This document shows positions 17,493 through 25,519 of a stretch of DNA of 64,000 nt, one piece after another. The position numbers and the translations under genes are program-made. Where the stretch lies: assembly GCA_963823495.1 (NCBI GenBank), contig CAWGLV010000001.1, forward strand, positions 1 to 64,000. The letters run 5' to 3'. Under the pieces are notes generated by a model, which saw only the letters and a list, made by a program, of their open reading frames with translations, ran no database searches and had not been told where the DNA came from. The DNA is from DATDAH01 sp963823495. Lineage in GTDB: Bacteria > Actinomycetota > Acidimicrobiia > Acidimicrobiales > DATDAH01. The number at the start of each line of letters is the position of its first letter. Position 1 is the first letter of the stretch.

Positions 17493-17954
17493 TCAGTCCG
17501 CGGTGCGGGCCCGGGCGTGGGCCAGCTCCAGCGGGGCGGGGTTCTGGGCCCCGTGCGGATGGGTCGGACCGGCGTAGACCTTGAGCTTGGTGGCCATCTG
17601 GGCACCCAACCGGTTGTGGGGCAGCATGCCGATGATGGACTGGCGCACGGCCTCGGCCGCGTCGCGCTCGAGGGCCTCGGCATAGGTGCGGGACTTGAGC
17701 CCACCCGGGTAGCCGGAGTGCCGGTACAGGATCTTGCGGTCGGCCTTGCCCGCGGTCAGCACGACCTTGGCGGCGTTGACCACCACGACGTGGTCACCGG
17801 TGTCGAGGTTTGGGGTGAACATCGCCTTGTGCTTGCCGCGCAGGAGGCGGGCGACCTCGGTGGCCATCCGGCCGAGGACCAGGCCGTCGGCGTCGACGAG
17901 GTGCCACGACCGCTCGATCTCGCTGGCTTTCGGGGTGTACGTGGGCACGGGCAT
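17493..17954 (-). CDS. rplM: 50S ribosomal protein uL13
   Basis: L13 of the large subunit. It starts MPVPTYTPKASEIERSWHLV and contains the conserved DGLVLGRMATEVARLL and TGDHVVVVNA segments. It has 153 residues. It is the first gene of the rplM-rpsI-glmM run, with a 101-bp gap upstream that probably contains a promoter, although I could not pick out boxes with confidence. Confidence 0.99.
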   Translation of the reverse strand: MPVPTYTPKASEIERSWHLVDADGLVLGRMATEVARLLRGKHKAMFTPNLDTGDHVVVVNAAKVVLTAGKADRKILYRHSGYPGGLKSRTYAEALERDAAEAVRQSIIGMLPHNRLGAQMATKLKVYAGPTHPHGAQNPAPLELAHARARTAD

Positions 17955-18055
17955 ACCTGTCGTCGAACGGCGGGACTCGGGCGCGGCGGGCCGAACAGGA
18001 CCCGAGGCAGCGCCCGACAACGATACGAGCGGGCGGGTGCGGCAGCAACCCGCCC

Positions 18056-18667
18056 TCAGGCCTCCTGGGCCTCCCGCCAGGACTCGAGGCCCTCGCGAGC
18101 GGCGAATGCGGCGACCGCCAGCGCGGCGAGGCCATCGGCCCACCACCATCCGAAGGCCACGTTCACCCCGAGGGCGGTGAGGATCCCGAGGCAGAGGCAG
18201 CCGTCCAGGAACGTCATCGACGCCTCCGCCTCGAGCGGGCCACTCGCGATCCGCCGGGCGGTACGCCGCTTGACCGCGGCCAGGCAGAACATGACCACGG
18301 CGGTCACGGCCAGGTAGGCGATGCCGACCGGGGACTCGTCGGGCTCCACACCGAGCATCAGGCTGCGGATCGACGCGACCAGCAGGAAGCCGGCCAGCGT
18401 GAAGAACGCCGCGGCGATGAGCCGGAACGCCAGTCGGGTGCGGTGCGGGGCCGGGTCCCGACCCGCGCGGAGGTGCCAGATGACCACGGTCGACGCGAAC
18501 ACCTCGATCATCGAGTCCAGCCCGAACGCCACCAGGGCCAGCGACTGCGCCGCGATGCCGAGGGAGATCGTGACGACGACCTCCAGGGCGTTCCATGCCG
18601 TGGTCGCCCACTCGAGTCGGATGCCGCGCCGCAGCAGGCGGTCGTGGTCGTCGTCGGCGATCGTCAT
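18056..18667 (-). CDS. CDF-like cation transporter, short form
   Basis: A 203-residue membrane protein resembling the transmembrane domain of cation diffusion facilitators, without the usual C-terminal cytoplasmic domain. It has about six hydrophobic helices. The first metal-site region reads LVAFGLDSMIEVFAS, where CDFs have HSxxD. A second lies at EASMTFLDGCLCLG. The ATG start has GGAGAGGACGAC upstream. Position between truA and rplM is unusual and points to insertion into the conserved order. The metal is unknown. Confidence 0.72.
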   Translation of the reverse strand: MTIADDDHDRLLRRGIRLEWATTAWNALEVVVTISLGIAAQSLALVAFGLDSMIEVFASTVVIWHLRAGRDPAPHRTRLAFRLIAAAFFTLAGFLLVASIRSLMLGVEPDESPVGIAYLAVTAVVMFCLAAVKRRTARRIASGPLEAEASMTFLDGCLCLGILTALGVNVAFGWWWADGLAALAVAAFAAREGLESWREAQEA

Positions 18668-18773
18668 GTCGTCCTCTCCGCCCGACCGGGCCGGAGGGCG
18701 ACTGCCTCCGACCGGGCAGACGAGTGCCGTGGTCGAAGGTCTTGCCCGCCTGTTGACACAGGCCCGCTCACCG

Positions 18774-18789
18774 GGGACCACACGGTCCC
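18774..18789. terminator. Stem-loop downstream of truA
   Basis: GGGACC and GGTCCC form a 6-bp stem with an ACAC loop in the 169-bp gap between truA and the CDF-like gene. There is no T-run, so it could be a weak terminator or simply a chance palindrome. Confidence 0.3.
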
Positions 18790-18836
18790 AGCATGTCGAC
18801 GAGGCGATTGGAGGCTACTCCCCTTCGTCCTCGAGG

Positions 18837-19670
18837 CTACCAGTCACCGCCATCGGCGCCGTAGGCCACGGACCAGAGGCAGAGCCCCTGGGGTGGGGCG
18901 GGTGACGGCGCCACCTGGCGGTTTCTCGCCCGGATGATGCCGAGGACGTCGCCGGCCCGGGTCCGACCCCGGCCCACGTCGACCAGCAGGCCGACCACCG
19001 AGCGCACCATCTGGTGGCAGAAGGCGTTGGCGGTGATCTCGAAGCGCAGGAGGCCCTCGTCCAACTCGGTCCAGCGGGCGTCGGTGACCCGCCGGGTGAG
19101 CGAGACCGGGTCCTGGCCCTCGGCCACCTTGGGTCGACGGCAGAAGCTGGAGAAGTCGTGGGACCCGATGAGCGGGTCACAGGCCAGGATCATGGCCCGC
19201 AGGTCCAGGTCCTGGGGGACGTGCCAGGTGGTGGCGTGCAGGAACGGATCGGGGAAGGCCCGGTTCAGCACGGTGTAGCGGTAGGTGCGGGCGGTGGCCG
19301 AGCCCCGGGCGTCGACGTCGGGGGCGACCTCGGTGGCCTCTCGGACCACGATGGTCGGGCCACAGAGCTTGTTCACCGAGGTCTGCAGCCGCCCGAGGTC
19401 GAGCCCGTCGGCCGGGGCGTCGAAGGTGACCACTTGGCCCCAGGCGTGCACCCCACTGTCCGTGCGCCCGGCACAGGTCATCTGGATGCCCGTACCGAGG
19501 ATCTGCTCGAGGGCGGCGATCAGGGTCCCACCGACGGTGGTCACGCCCTCGTTGGGCCAGAAACCGTGGAACCCCGACCCGTCGTAGGCCACCAACAGCC
19601 GGACGCGGGTCACCTCCGCCCCGACGCGACTGTCGCCGGCCTCGGCCGGCGACACGTCGAACAGGCTCAT
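18837..19670 (-). CDS. truA: tRNA pseudouridine(38-40) synthase
   Basis: Isomerises uridines 38-40 in the anticodon arm of tRNAs. The catalytic aspartate is in CAGRTDSGVHAWGQV (Asp71). The N-terminal LLVAYDGSGFHGFWP and the C-terminal NAFCHQMVRSVVGLLVDVG are typical of TruA. It has 277 residues. The ATG overlaps the stop of the PIN-domain gene (ATGA), giving an odd coupling of a tRNA modification gene to a toxin gene. An internal GTG at residue 20 is an alternative start that would match the usual family N-terminus better. Confidence 0.95.
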   Translation of the reverse strand: MSLFDVSPAEAGDSRVGAEVTRVRLLVAYDGSGFHGFWPNEGVTTVGGTLIAALEQILGTGIQMTCAGRTDSGVHAWGQVVTFDAPADGLDLGRLQTSVNKLCGPTIVVREATEVAPDVDARGSATARTYRYTVLNRAFPDPFLHATTWHVPQDLDLRAMILACDPLIGSHDFSSFCRRPKVAEGQDPVSLTRRVTDARWTELDEGLLRFEITANAFCHQMVRSVVGLLVDVGRGRTRAGDVLGIIRARNRQVAPSPAPPQGLCLWSVAYGADGGDW

Positions 19671-20053
19671 GAGCCGGGGACCACTTCCACGGTGGCCCGA
19701 ATGCCCGGGGCTCGGGCCAGACGCCCGTCCGCGGTCACCAGGGGGGCATCGAGCCGCTCGGCGAGAGCGACGTAGAGGGCGTCGTAGAAGCTCAGGTTCG
19801 ACCGCAACTCCCAGGCCCGTCCCAGCAGCCCGGTGTGTCCGTACCGGTCGATCGCCAACTCCGACAGGCGACCCAGGGCCCGCTCGGCCCGCCCGAGATC
19901 GAGCTCGCCCCGGCGCTCCTGCCCGCGCAGCGCACTGCCCACTTCGGCGTCGAGCAGGTGCGGGGCGGCGAGGTCACCCGCGGTGAGGCGGTCGACGGCC
20001 GCTCCGTGACCGATGACCGCGTCAACGACGATGGAGGCGTCGACGACGATCAC
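19667..20053 (-). CDS. VapC-type PIN-domain toxin
   Basis: A PIN ribonuclease of 128 residues. The acidic active-site residues are recognisable: Asp5 in VVDASIVVDA, Glu37 in LLDAEVGSAL, Asp91 in FYDALYVALAE and Asp109 in LVTADGRLA. VapC toxins usually cleave tRNA or rRNA and are held inactive by the cognate antitoxin. The GTG start overlaps the antitoxin stop (GTGA), the classic arrangement. Its own stop overlaps the start of truA, so toxin and pseudouridine synthase share a transcript. Confidence 0.9.
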   Translation of the reverse strand: MIVVDASIVVDAVIGHGAAVDRLTAGDLAAPHLLDAEVGSALRGQERRGELDLGRAERALGRLSELAIDRYGHTGLLGRAWELRSNLSFYDALYVALAERLDAPLVTADGRLARAPGIRATVEVVPGS

Positions 20054-20286
20054 CCGTCACGATCTCGATCCTCACGAATGGCGGAGACGATCTGTTCCAA
20101 CGACGGGCGGCGCCCGGTCTCTGTGGCCGCGTCGGCGAAGATCTCGGCGTTGCGACCGCGTCGGGCGATTCGCTCGAACTCCCCGAGGACGAAGCGGTTG
20201 AGCGACAGTCCTGCCCGGTCAGCCTGGGCCGTCAACTCGGCGTGGACCTCGTCGGGGACATCTCGGACCTGGACGACCTTTCCCAT
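20050..20286 (-). CDS. FitA/VapB-like ribbon-helix-helix antitoxin
   Basis: A 78-residue protein whose first 45 residues fit a ribbon-helix-helix DNA-binding fold (VVQVRDVPDEVHAELTAQA then GLSLNRFVLGEFERIARR). The C-terminal tail would wrap the PIN toxin. The ATG at 20284-20286 appears leaderless and lies at the edge of a 30-bp palindrome that is a likely autoregulatory operator. It is coupled by overlap to the PIN gene. Confidence 0.88.
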   Translation of the reverse strand: MGKVVQVRDVPDEVHAELTAQADRAGLSLNRFVLGEFERIARRGRNAEIFADAATETGRRPSLEQIVSAIREDRDRDG

Positions 20287-20315
20287 GCACCTATTCTACA
20301 TGCAGAATGGGTGCA
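20286..20315 (-). promoter_or_regulatory. Palindromic operator with leaderless promoter for the VapBC-type operon
   Basis: A 30-bp near-perfect palindrome has arms TGCACCTATTCT and AGAATGGGTGCA around a 6-bp centre, with one mismatch. On the minus strand it contains TAGAAT, followed six bases later by the antitoxin ATG. That fits an actinobacterial -10 box driving a leaderless transcript. Overlap of palindrome, -10 and start codon suggests repression by the RHH antitoxin. Confidence 0.65.
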
Positions 20316-20355
20316 AGGTGGGCTCACGGAGACGCCCCGGCGCACCCGGTTGCGA

Positions 20356-21954
20356 TCAGCCCAGGCCGAGGCCCTCGACATCGGCCACCGGCTCGATGTC
20401 CGGGAGGCGCATGAGCCGGAACGAGTTCAGGAACCCGAGCAGGCAGGCCAGGATCGGGACGAGCATCGCCACCTGGAGCGCGAGGTCACCCGCGTCGGTG
20501 TTGATGTCGATGATCTCCTGCTGGATCTCGTCGGGCTGCTCGGCGAGGAGTTCCTCGAGCTGGGTGGTGCTGACCAGCTGGGCGTTGTCCTCCAACACCT
20601 CGGCGATCTCCTCCTGTCCGTCCGGGGGGATGACGTCACTGGCCTCGGTCAGGTTGACGAAGCTGAACGACAGAGCCGCCAGGAGGACACCGCCGGCCAT
20701 GGCCAGCCCGAAGGAGAGGCCGAAGGACTGGCCCGCTGAGTTGACTGCCGCCGCCTCGCTCACCCGCTCCTCCTCGATGGGCGCGAGGATGAAGTTGTTG
20801 AGCTGGGAGACCAGGAGCCCGAGACCTGTCCCGGCGATCAGCAGGGGGACGAGCAGGGCCCACCCGGACTCGCCGCGGGGGATGACCGGGATGATCACGA
20901 ACAGGCCGACCAGCGCCAGGCCGAACCCCATCCGGATGATCGCCGCGGGACGGCGGTCGCCCGCCTTCTTCCCCATGAGCAGCGCCACGGCGAACATGGT
21001 GAGTGAGAGCGGCGCCAGGGAGAGGCCCGCCTGCATGGCGTCGTACTCGAGGGTCACCTGGAGGTAGAGGGGCAGGGCGATCATGGCGCCACCGAGGGCG
21101 ATCTGCTGGAGCACCATCTGCAGGGCACCCATACGGAAGTTCGGCAGCTCGAACAGGGCCGGGTCGAGCAGGAGGACCTTGCCCTCCCGCTTGCGCCGCA
21201 CCAGCCAGCGGGCCAGGACCGCCAACGCCACGGCCCCGACGGCCATGAGCAGGCCGACGAACTCGCCCCCCTCCTGCCAGACGAGGATGCCCAGCACCAC
21301 ACCGCCCATGCCCACCACGGACAGGGCGGCCCCGACCCCGTCGATCTTCCGCTCCCCCGTGAAGGGCGCGTCGACGACCAGCTTGATCCCGGAGAGCACG
21401 ACGACGATGACCACGACCTCGAGGAGGAAGCCGACCCGCCACGACAGGTACGTCGTCAGGAAGCCCCCGAGCAGCGGTCCGATGGCCGCGCCCACTGCGG
21501 CCGAGGCCCCGACCAGGGCGTAGGTCTTCTTCATCGCCGCGCCCTCGAAGTTGCTGTGGATGAGGGACTGCATGGCGGGGAGGAGGAGGGAGGCGCCCAG
21601 GCCACCGGTGATCGCCCAGAAGACGATGATCGTCGTGAGGTTCTGGGCCACGGTCATCGCCGCGGCCCCGACCGCGTAGCCCAGCAGGCCGATGACGTAG
21701 GCCCGCCGGCGCCCGATGAGGTCACCCACCTTCCCGCTGATGAGGATGAACGCCGCAGAGACCAGCGCCTCGAGGGCGATCGCGGACTGCACCCCGCTGA
21801 CCGTCGTGTCCAGGTCCTCGGCCACCGCCGTGATCGACACGTTCATCAACGACGTGTCCACCACCAGCACGAACATCGCCATCGCCAACAACACGGCGAC
21901 CCGCGAATCGCCGGCGTTCTCCCCCGGAGGGGCCGCACTCGCCTCAGCGGTCAA
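20356..21954 (-). CDS. DHA2-family MFS efflux transporter
   Basis: A 14-helix major facilitator of 532 residues. It starts from TTG at 21952-21954, then TAEASAAPPGENAGDSRVAV. Motif A is GKVGDLIGRRRAYV, and the motif-C-like region is GAAIGPLLGGFLTTYLSWRVG. A long acidic extracytoplasmic loop (about 440-495, including PDGQEEIAEVLEDNAQLV) precedes the last helix. It is similar in layout to the transporter at 9952-11568 and may be a paralogue. The substrate is unknown. It interrupts the rplQ-truA neighbourhood together with the toxin-antitoxin pair. Confidence 0.92.
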   Translation of the reverse strand: MTAEASAAPPGENAGDSRVAVLLAMAMFVLVVDTSLMNVSITAVAEDLDTTVSGVQSAIALEALVSAAFILISGKVGDLIGRRRAYVIGLLGYAVGAAAMTVAQNLTTIIVFWAITGGLGASLLLPAMQSLIHSNFEGAAMKKTYALVGASAAVGAAIGPLLGGFLTTYLSWRVGFLLEVVVIVVVLSGIKLVVDAPFTGERKIDGVGAALSVVGMGGVVLGILVWQEGGEFVGLLMAVGAVALAVLARWLVRRKREGKVLLLDPALFELPNFRMGALQMVLQQIALGGAMIALPLYLQVTLEYDAMQAGLSLAPLSLTMFAVALLMGKKAGDRRPAAIIRMGFGLALVGLFVIIPVIPRGESGWALLVPLLIAGTGLGLLVSQLNNFILAPIEEERVSEAAAVNSAGQSFGLSFGLAMAGGVLLAALSFSFVNLTEASDVIPPDGQEEIAEVLEDNAQLVSTTQLEELLAEQPDEIQQEIIDINTDAGDLALQVAMLVPILACLLGFLNSFRLMRLPDIEPVADVEGLGLG

Positions 21955-21995
21955 GAGCCAGACCCTAGGTCAAGACCGGTCAAGGCCCCTAGAAC

Positions 21996-22206
21996 GCTGC
22001 GCAGCGGAGCGGAGCAGCAAGCGCCACGTCCCGAGCGAGGCCACTCAAATGCAACAGAGGGCTGCGCTGCGGAGCGGAGCAGCAAGGGCGACGCTCCACG
22101 ACGGCGACGCCGGAGTTGCTGAGTGAGCGAGGACTGCTCGCCAAACCGAGGACTCGATCAGTCTGAGGACTCACCGCCCAGAAGGGCGAGCGAAGCCACT
22201 CAGATG
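21996..22206. repeat. Short direct repeats between rplQ and the MFS gene
   Basis: The 259-bp gap 21955-22213 holds two 25-bp direct repeats (21996-22020 and 22061-22085, 24 of 25 identical) containing GCGGAGCGGAGCAGCAA. It also holds a 19-bp repeat (22033-22051 and 22188-22206, 17 of 19 identical) with the core GCCACTCA. No reading frame or terminator-like hairpin with a T-run is obvious. They may be duplicated intergenic debris at the end of the alpha operon. Confidence 0.6.
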
Positions 22207-22213
22207 TAGCGAC

Positions 22214-22564
22214 TCAGACCAACTCGATGCGGGCCATGGGGGCGTTGTCGCCGTGGCGGGGACCCAGCTTGAGGATGCGGGTGTAGCCACCCGGGCGGTC
22301 CTCATAGCGGGGGGCGATGTCGTCGAACAGCTTGGCGACCATCTCGTCGTCCCGCAGGAACGACACCACCTTGCGGCGGTTGTGGACGCTGTCCTCCCGG
22401 GCCCGGGTGACCAGCTTCTCGGCGATGGGGCGCAGGGCCTTGGCCTTGGCCTCGGTGGTGACGATGGCCTCCGCGGCGAAGAGCGAGGCGGCCAGGTTGG
22501 CCATCATCGCCTTCTGGTGCGAGGCGCTGCCGCCGAAGCGGCGGGACTTGCGGGGCGTGGGCAT
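22214..22564 (-). CDS. rplQ: 50S ribosomal protein bL17
   Basis: L17 of the large subunit, 116 residues. The N-terminal MPTPRKSRRFGGSASHQKAM aligns with the family start, and the ending YTRILKLGPRHGDNAPMA with its end. It is the last gene of the alpha operon, 2 bp after rpoA. Confidence 0.99.
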   Translation of the reverse strand: MPTPRKSRRFGGSASHQKAMMANLAASLFAAEAIVTTEAKAKALRPIAEKLVTRAREDSVHNRRKVVSFLRDDEMVAKLFDDIAPRYEDRPGGYTRILKLGPRHGDNAPMARIELV

Positions 22565-22566
22565 GG

Positions 22567-23529
22567 CTACTCCGGCGCGGGGATGGTGGTGGCGGGCCCA
22601 CCCTTGAGGGTCAGGCCCCGCTCGTCGAGCTTGGCGATGACCTCGTCGAGGGACTTCTGACCGAAGTTGGTGATGGCCAAGAGGTCGTCCTCGGACTTCT
22701 CGAGCAGCTCGCCCACGGTGTTGACCTGGGCCCGCTTGAGGCAGTTGCGGGGACGTTCGGAGAGATCCAGGTCCTCGATGGGCAGGTCCATGTCCGGCGA
22801 ACCGGTGGCCTGGGGGCCCGCCTCGGTGAGCTCGAGGCCCTGGGGCTCGTCGCTGACCTCCTCGACGAGGGCGACGAGGGCCCGCAGCGTCCCACCGGCG
22901 GAGGCCAGGGCCTCCCGGGGGCTGATGGAGCCGTCGGTCTCGATGTCGAGGATGAGGGCGTCGTAAGCCGTCTCCTGCTCGACCCGGGTGGCCTCGACCT
23001 CGAAGGTCACGCGCCGCACCGGCGAGTAGATGGCGTCCAGGGGGATGATGCCGATCGTGGTCTCCTCGGCGTCCCGGTCCCCGGAGCGGTAGCCGCGGCC
23101 CTTCTCGATGGTCAGGTCCAGCGCCAGCCGGCCCTTGGTGTTGAGCGTCGCGATGTGGAGGTCCTTGTTCAGGATCTCGATGTCGGGGTTGGTCTCCAGG
23201 TCCGCGCCGGTGACATCGGCCGCGCCCCGGACGTCGAGACGGACCTCGACGGGCTCGTCACTGTGGGACACCACGACGATGTCCTTCAGGTTCAGCAGGA
23301 TGTCGGTGACGTCCTCGGTGATGCCCGTGATGGTGTCGAACTCGTGCAGCGCGTCGTCGAAGCGGACCTGGGTGATGGCCGCTCCGGGGATCGAGGACAG
23401 CAGGGTCCGGCGCAGGGAGTTGCCCATCGTGTGCCCGAAGCCGGGCTCCAGGGGGCTGATGGAGAACTTCTGTCGGTTCCCGTCGGACTCGGTGACGGGC
23501 TCGACGGTCGGTCGCTGAATGACCAGCAT
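22567..23529 (-). CDS. rpoA: RNA polymerase alpha subunit
   Basis: Assembles the polymerase core and contacts upstream promoter DNA and activators. The N-terminal domain has EPGFGHTMGNSLRRTLLSS. The C-terminal domain has SERPRNCLKRAQVNTVGELL and TNFGQKSLDEVIAKL. At 320 residues it is complete, with a short Gly/Pro-rich tail. It lies between rpsD and rplQ as usual. Confidence 0.99.
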   Translation of the reverse strand: MLVIQRPTVEPVTESDGNRQKFSISPLEPGFGHTMGNSLRRTLLSSIPGAAITQVRFDDALHEFDTITGITEDVTDILLNLKDIVVVSHSDEPVEVRLDVRGAADVTGADLETNPDIEILNKDLHIATLNTKGRLALDLTIEKGRGYRSGDRDAEETTIGIIPLDAIYSPVRRVTFEVEATRVEQETAYDALILDIETDGSISPREALASAGGTLRALVALVEEVSDEPQGLELTEAGPQATGSPDMDLPIEDLDLSERPRNCLKRAQVNTVGELLEKSEDDLLAITNFGQKSLDEVIAKLDERGLTLKGGPATTIPAPE

Positions 23530-23585
23530 GGCGTTTCCTCTCGGACCTTGTTCGGTTGCCCCTGGGGGCGGACTGGCGAAGAGCT

Positions 23586-23630
23586 ACGAGCTGTGGAGCT
23601 CGACGATGTGCTGCTCCCGGATGGTGGGCC
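23586..23630 (-). other. Degenerate tandem duplicate of the rpsD 3' end
   Basis: Directly after the rpsD stop, the minus strand encodes TIREQHIVELHSS and then TAG. This closely matches the true S4 tail VREQLIVELYSK. Nucleotide identity is high across about 40 bp. It is a non-coding remnant of a tandem duplication or of recombination with a second rpsD copy. Confidence 0.75.
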
Positions 23631-24248
23631 TCACTTGCTGTAGAGCTCGACGATGAGCTGCTCGCGCACGGGCACGTCGATGTGCTCCCGCAGCGGCAGT
23701 TCCCGCACGGTGACCTGGGTGCCCTCGGCCCCGGCCTCGAGCCATGCCGGCGGCACCCGATCGAGGACGTCCCGGTTCCAGGTGACCACGAGCATGGCCT
23801 TGGCCTTGGTGGACAGGGCCACGACGTCGCCCTTGCGCACCCGGTAGCTGGGGATGTCGACCCGCTTGCCGTTGACGGTGATGTGGCCGTGGTTCACCAG
23901 CTGGCGGGCCTGGGGGCGGGTGGCGCCCCAACCGGCGCGGTACACGACGTTGTCGAGACGCAACTCGAGGAAGCGCAACATGCTCTCGCCGGTGACGCCC
24001 TGGCCGCGGTTGGCCTCGTCGTAGATCCGGCGGAACTGCTTCTCGGTCAAGCCGTAGGTGAACCGGGCCTTCTGCTTCTCGGTGAGCTGCAGGAGGTAGT
24101 CGGACTGGTTGCCGCGGCGACGGTCACGACCGTGCTCGCCGGGGGGGTAGGGGCGACGGTCGAGGGCGACGGTCTCGCCCTTGGTGCCGAAGATGTTGAC
24201 GCCGAAGCGCCGCGAGACGCGGGCGCGTGGACCGGTGTAGCGGGACAT
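23631..24248 (-). CDS. rpsD: 30S ribosomal protein uS4
   Basis: A primary 16S rRNA-binding assembly protein, 205 residues. The S4 RNA-binding domain is seen as RLDNVVYRAGWGATRPQAR and LVNHGHITVNGKRVDIPSY. No cysteine cluster is present, so it is the zinc-independent form. The start overlaps the rpsK stop (TGATG). A decayed copy of its own last dozen codons follows the stop. Confidence 0.99.
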   Translation of the reverse strand: MSRYTGPRARVSRRFGVNIFGTKGETVALDRRPYPPGEHGRDRRRGNQSDYLLQLTEKQKARFTYGLTEKQFRRIYDEANRGQGVTGESMLRFLELRLDNVVYRAGWGATRPQARQLVNHGHITVNGKRVDIPSYRVRKGDVVALSTKAKAMLVVTWNRDVLDRVPPAWLEAGAEGTQVTVRELPLREHIDVPVREQLIVELYSK

Positions 24249-24646
24249 CAGACCCTCCGCCGCTTGGGGGGGCGGCAGCCGTTGTGGGGCACGGGGGTGA
24301 CGTCCTTGATGCCGGTCACCTCGATGCCCATCTGCTGGATGGTGCGAATGGCGGTCTCCCGGCCCGAGCCCGGGCCCTTGACCTCCACGTCGACCTTGCG
24401 CACTCCGTGTTCCATGGCCCGCTTGGTGGCGGTCTCGGCGGCCATCTGGGCGGCGTAGGGCGTGGACTTGCGGGAGCCCTTGAAGCCGACGTTGCCGGCG
24501 GAGGCCCAGGACAGCACGTTGCCCTGACGGTCGGTGAACGTGATGATCGTGTTGTTGAACGAGCTCTTGATGTGAGCGATCCCGTGCGGGATGTTCTTGC
24601 GTTCGCGCTTCTTGGGGCGACGACCGCCGGCAGCGGGCTTGGCCAT
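24248..24646 (-). CDS. rpsK: 30S ribosomal protein uS11
   Basis: S11 of the platform, 132 residues. Conserved blocks are IPHGIAHIKSSFNNTIITFT and VEVKGPGSGRETAIRTIQ, ending CRPPKRRRV. It is translationally coupled at both ends, with a one-base overlap with rpsM upstream and rpsD downstream. Confidence 0.99.
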   Translation of the reverse strand: MAKPAAGGRRPKKRERKNIPHGIAHIKSSFNNTIITFTDRQGNVLSWASAGNVGFKGSRKSTPYAAQMAAETATKRAMEHGVRKVDVEVKGPGSGRETAIRTIQQMGIEVTGIKDVTPVPHNGCRPPKRRRV

Positions 24647-25023
24647 TACTTGCCTACCTTCTTCTTGCCGGCCACGGTCTTGCGTGGGCCCTTGCGGGTG
24701 CGGGCGTTGGTGTGGGTGCGCTGGCCCCGGACGGGCAGGCCCCGACGGTGGCGGATGCCCTGGTAGGCCCCGATCTCCATCTTGCGCTTGATGTCCTGTT
24801 GGATGTCGCGACGCAGGTCACCCTCGACCTGCAGGTTGTCGTCGATGTAGCCGCGGAGCGCGCTGACCTCTTCGTCGGTCAGGTCCCGGACCCGACGGCT
24901 GGAGTCGACGCCGGTGTTGGTGCAGATCTCGGAGGCGAGGGTGTCGCCGATGCCGAAGATGTAGGTGAGGGCGATGACGGTCCGCTTCTCGCGGGGGATG
25001 TCAATGCCGGCGATTCGGGCCAT
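24646..25023 (-). CDS. rpsM: 30S ribosomal protein uS13
   Basis: S13 of the small subunit head, forming bridges to the large subunit. It starts MARIAGIDIPREKRTVIALT, with YIFGIGDTLASEIC, and ends in the basic tail RTRKGPRKTVAGKKKVGK. It has 125 residues and lies 4 bp downstream of rpmJ. Confidence 0.99.
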   Translation of the reverse strand: MARIAGIDIPREKRTVIALTYIFGIGDTLASEICTNTGVDSSRRVRDLTDEEVSALRGYIDDNLQVEGDLRRDIQQDIKRKMEIGAYQGIRHRRGLPVRGQRTHTNARTRKGPRKTVAGKKKVGK

Positions 25024-25027
25024 TCGC

Positions 25028-25141
25028 TTACCCCTGCCGCTGCTTGTGTCGTGGGTTGGTGCAGATGACGCGGACGCGACCGTGCCGACGGATGACCTTG
25101 CACTTCTCGCACATCTTCTTGACGCTCGGTCGTACCTTCAA
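25028..25141 (-). CDS. rpmJ: 50S ribosomal protein bL36
   Basis: A 37-residue zinc-binding protein whose translation gives MKVRPSVKKMCEKC at the start and CTNPRHKQRQG at the end. The metal ligands are two Cys of CEKC, Cys27 and the His of NPRH. It uses a TTG start at 25139-25141, preceded by GAGGAAACG, an unusual but well-supported start because the family N-terminus begins exactly there. It lies between infA and rpsM. Confidence 0.97.
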   Translation of the reverse strand: MKVRPSVKKMCEKCKVIRRHGRVRVICTNPRHKQRQG

Positions 25142-25179
25142 CGTTTCCTCGATCGTGTCTGTTGTCTCACTGCGTTCGG

Positions 25180-25404
25180 TCACTTGTACCGATAGGTGAT
25201 CCGACCTCGTTTGAGGTCGTAGGGGGTCAGCTCGACCTGGACGCGGTCGCCGGGCAGGATCCGGATGTAGTGCATCCGCATCTTCCCGGAGATGTGCGCG
25301 AGCAACTCGTGGCCGTTCTCCAGCTCAACTTTGAACATGGCATTGGGCAACGACTCGAGCACCGTGCCCTCGAGCACGATCGCGTCTTCCTTCGGCTTCG
25401 CCAG
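25180..25404 (-). CDS. infA: Translation initiation factor IF-1, probable CTG start
   Basis: An OB-fold factor that occupies the A site during initiation. The family sequence AKPKEDAIVLEGTV begins directly after a CTG codon at 25402-25404, which has GGAGAGAG six bases upstream. The other in-frame start, GTG at 25420-25422, has no Shine-Dalgarno and adds MSSERV. With CTG the protein has 74 residues, close to the usual 72-73. The OB-fold blocks HISGKMRMHYIRILPGDRV and KRGRITYRYK are intact. A rare start codon on an initiation factor could be regulatory, as with AUU in infC. Confidence 0.93.
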   Translation of the reverse strand: MAKPKEDAIVLEGTVLESLPNAMFKVELENGHELLAHISGKMRMHYIRILPGDRVQVELTPYDLKRGRITYRYK

Positions 25405-25519
25405 GACTCTCTCCGAACTCACTAGTGGTGTGACCGCCGGGACGCGCCGTACGAACGCAGTGGACCCAGGGCCGACGGACGAGGCTAGCGGCGCGCGACA
25501 GGCGCAGCCAACCTCGGCC

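Noticed and set aside
23584..23931. A 115-codon minus-strand frame overlapping rpsD
   Set aside because: It is an alternative frame of rpsD. Only its last codons are of interest, as a duplicated S4 tail, and they are reported as such.
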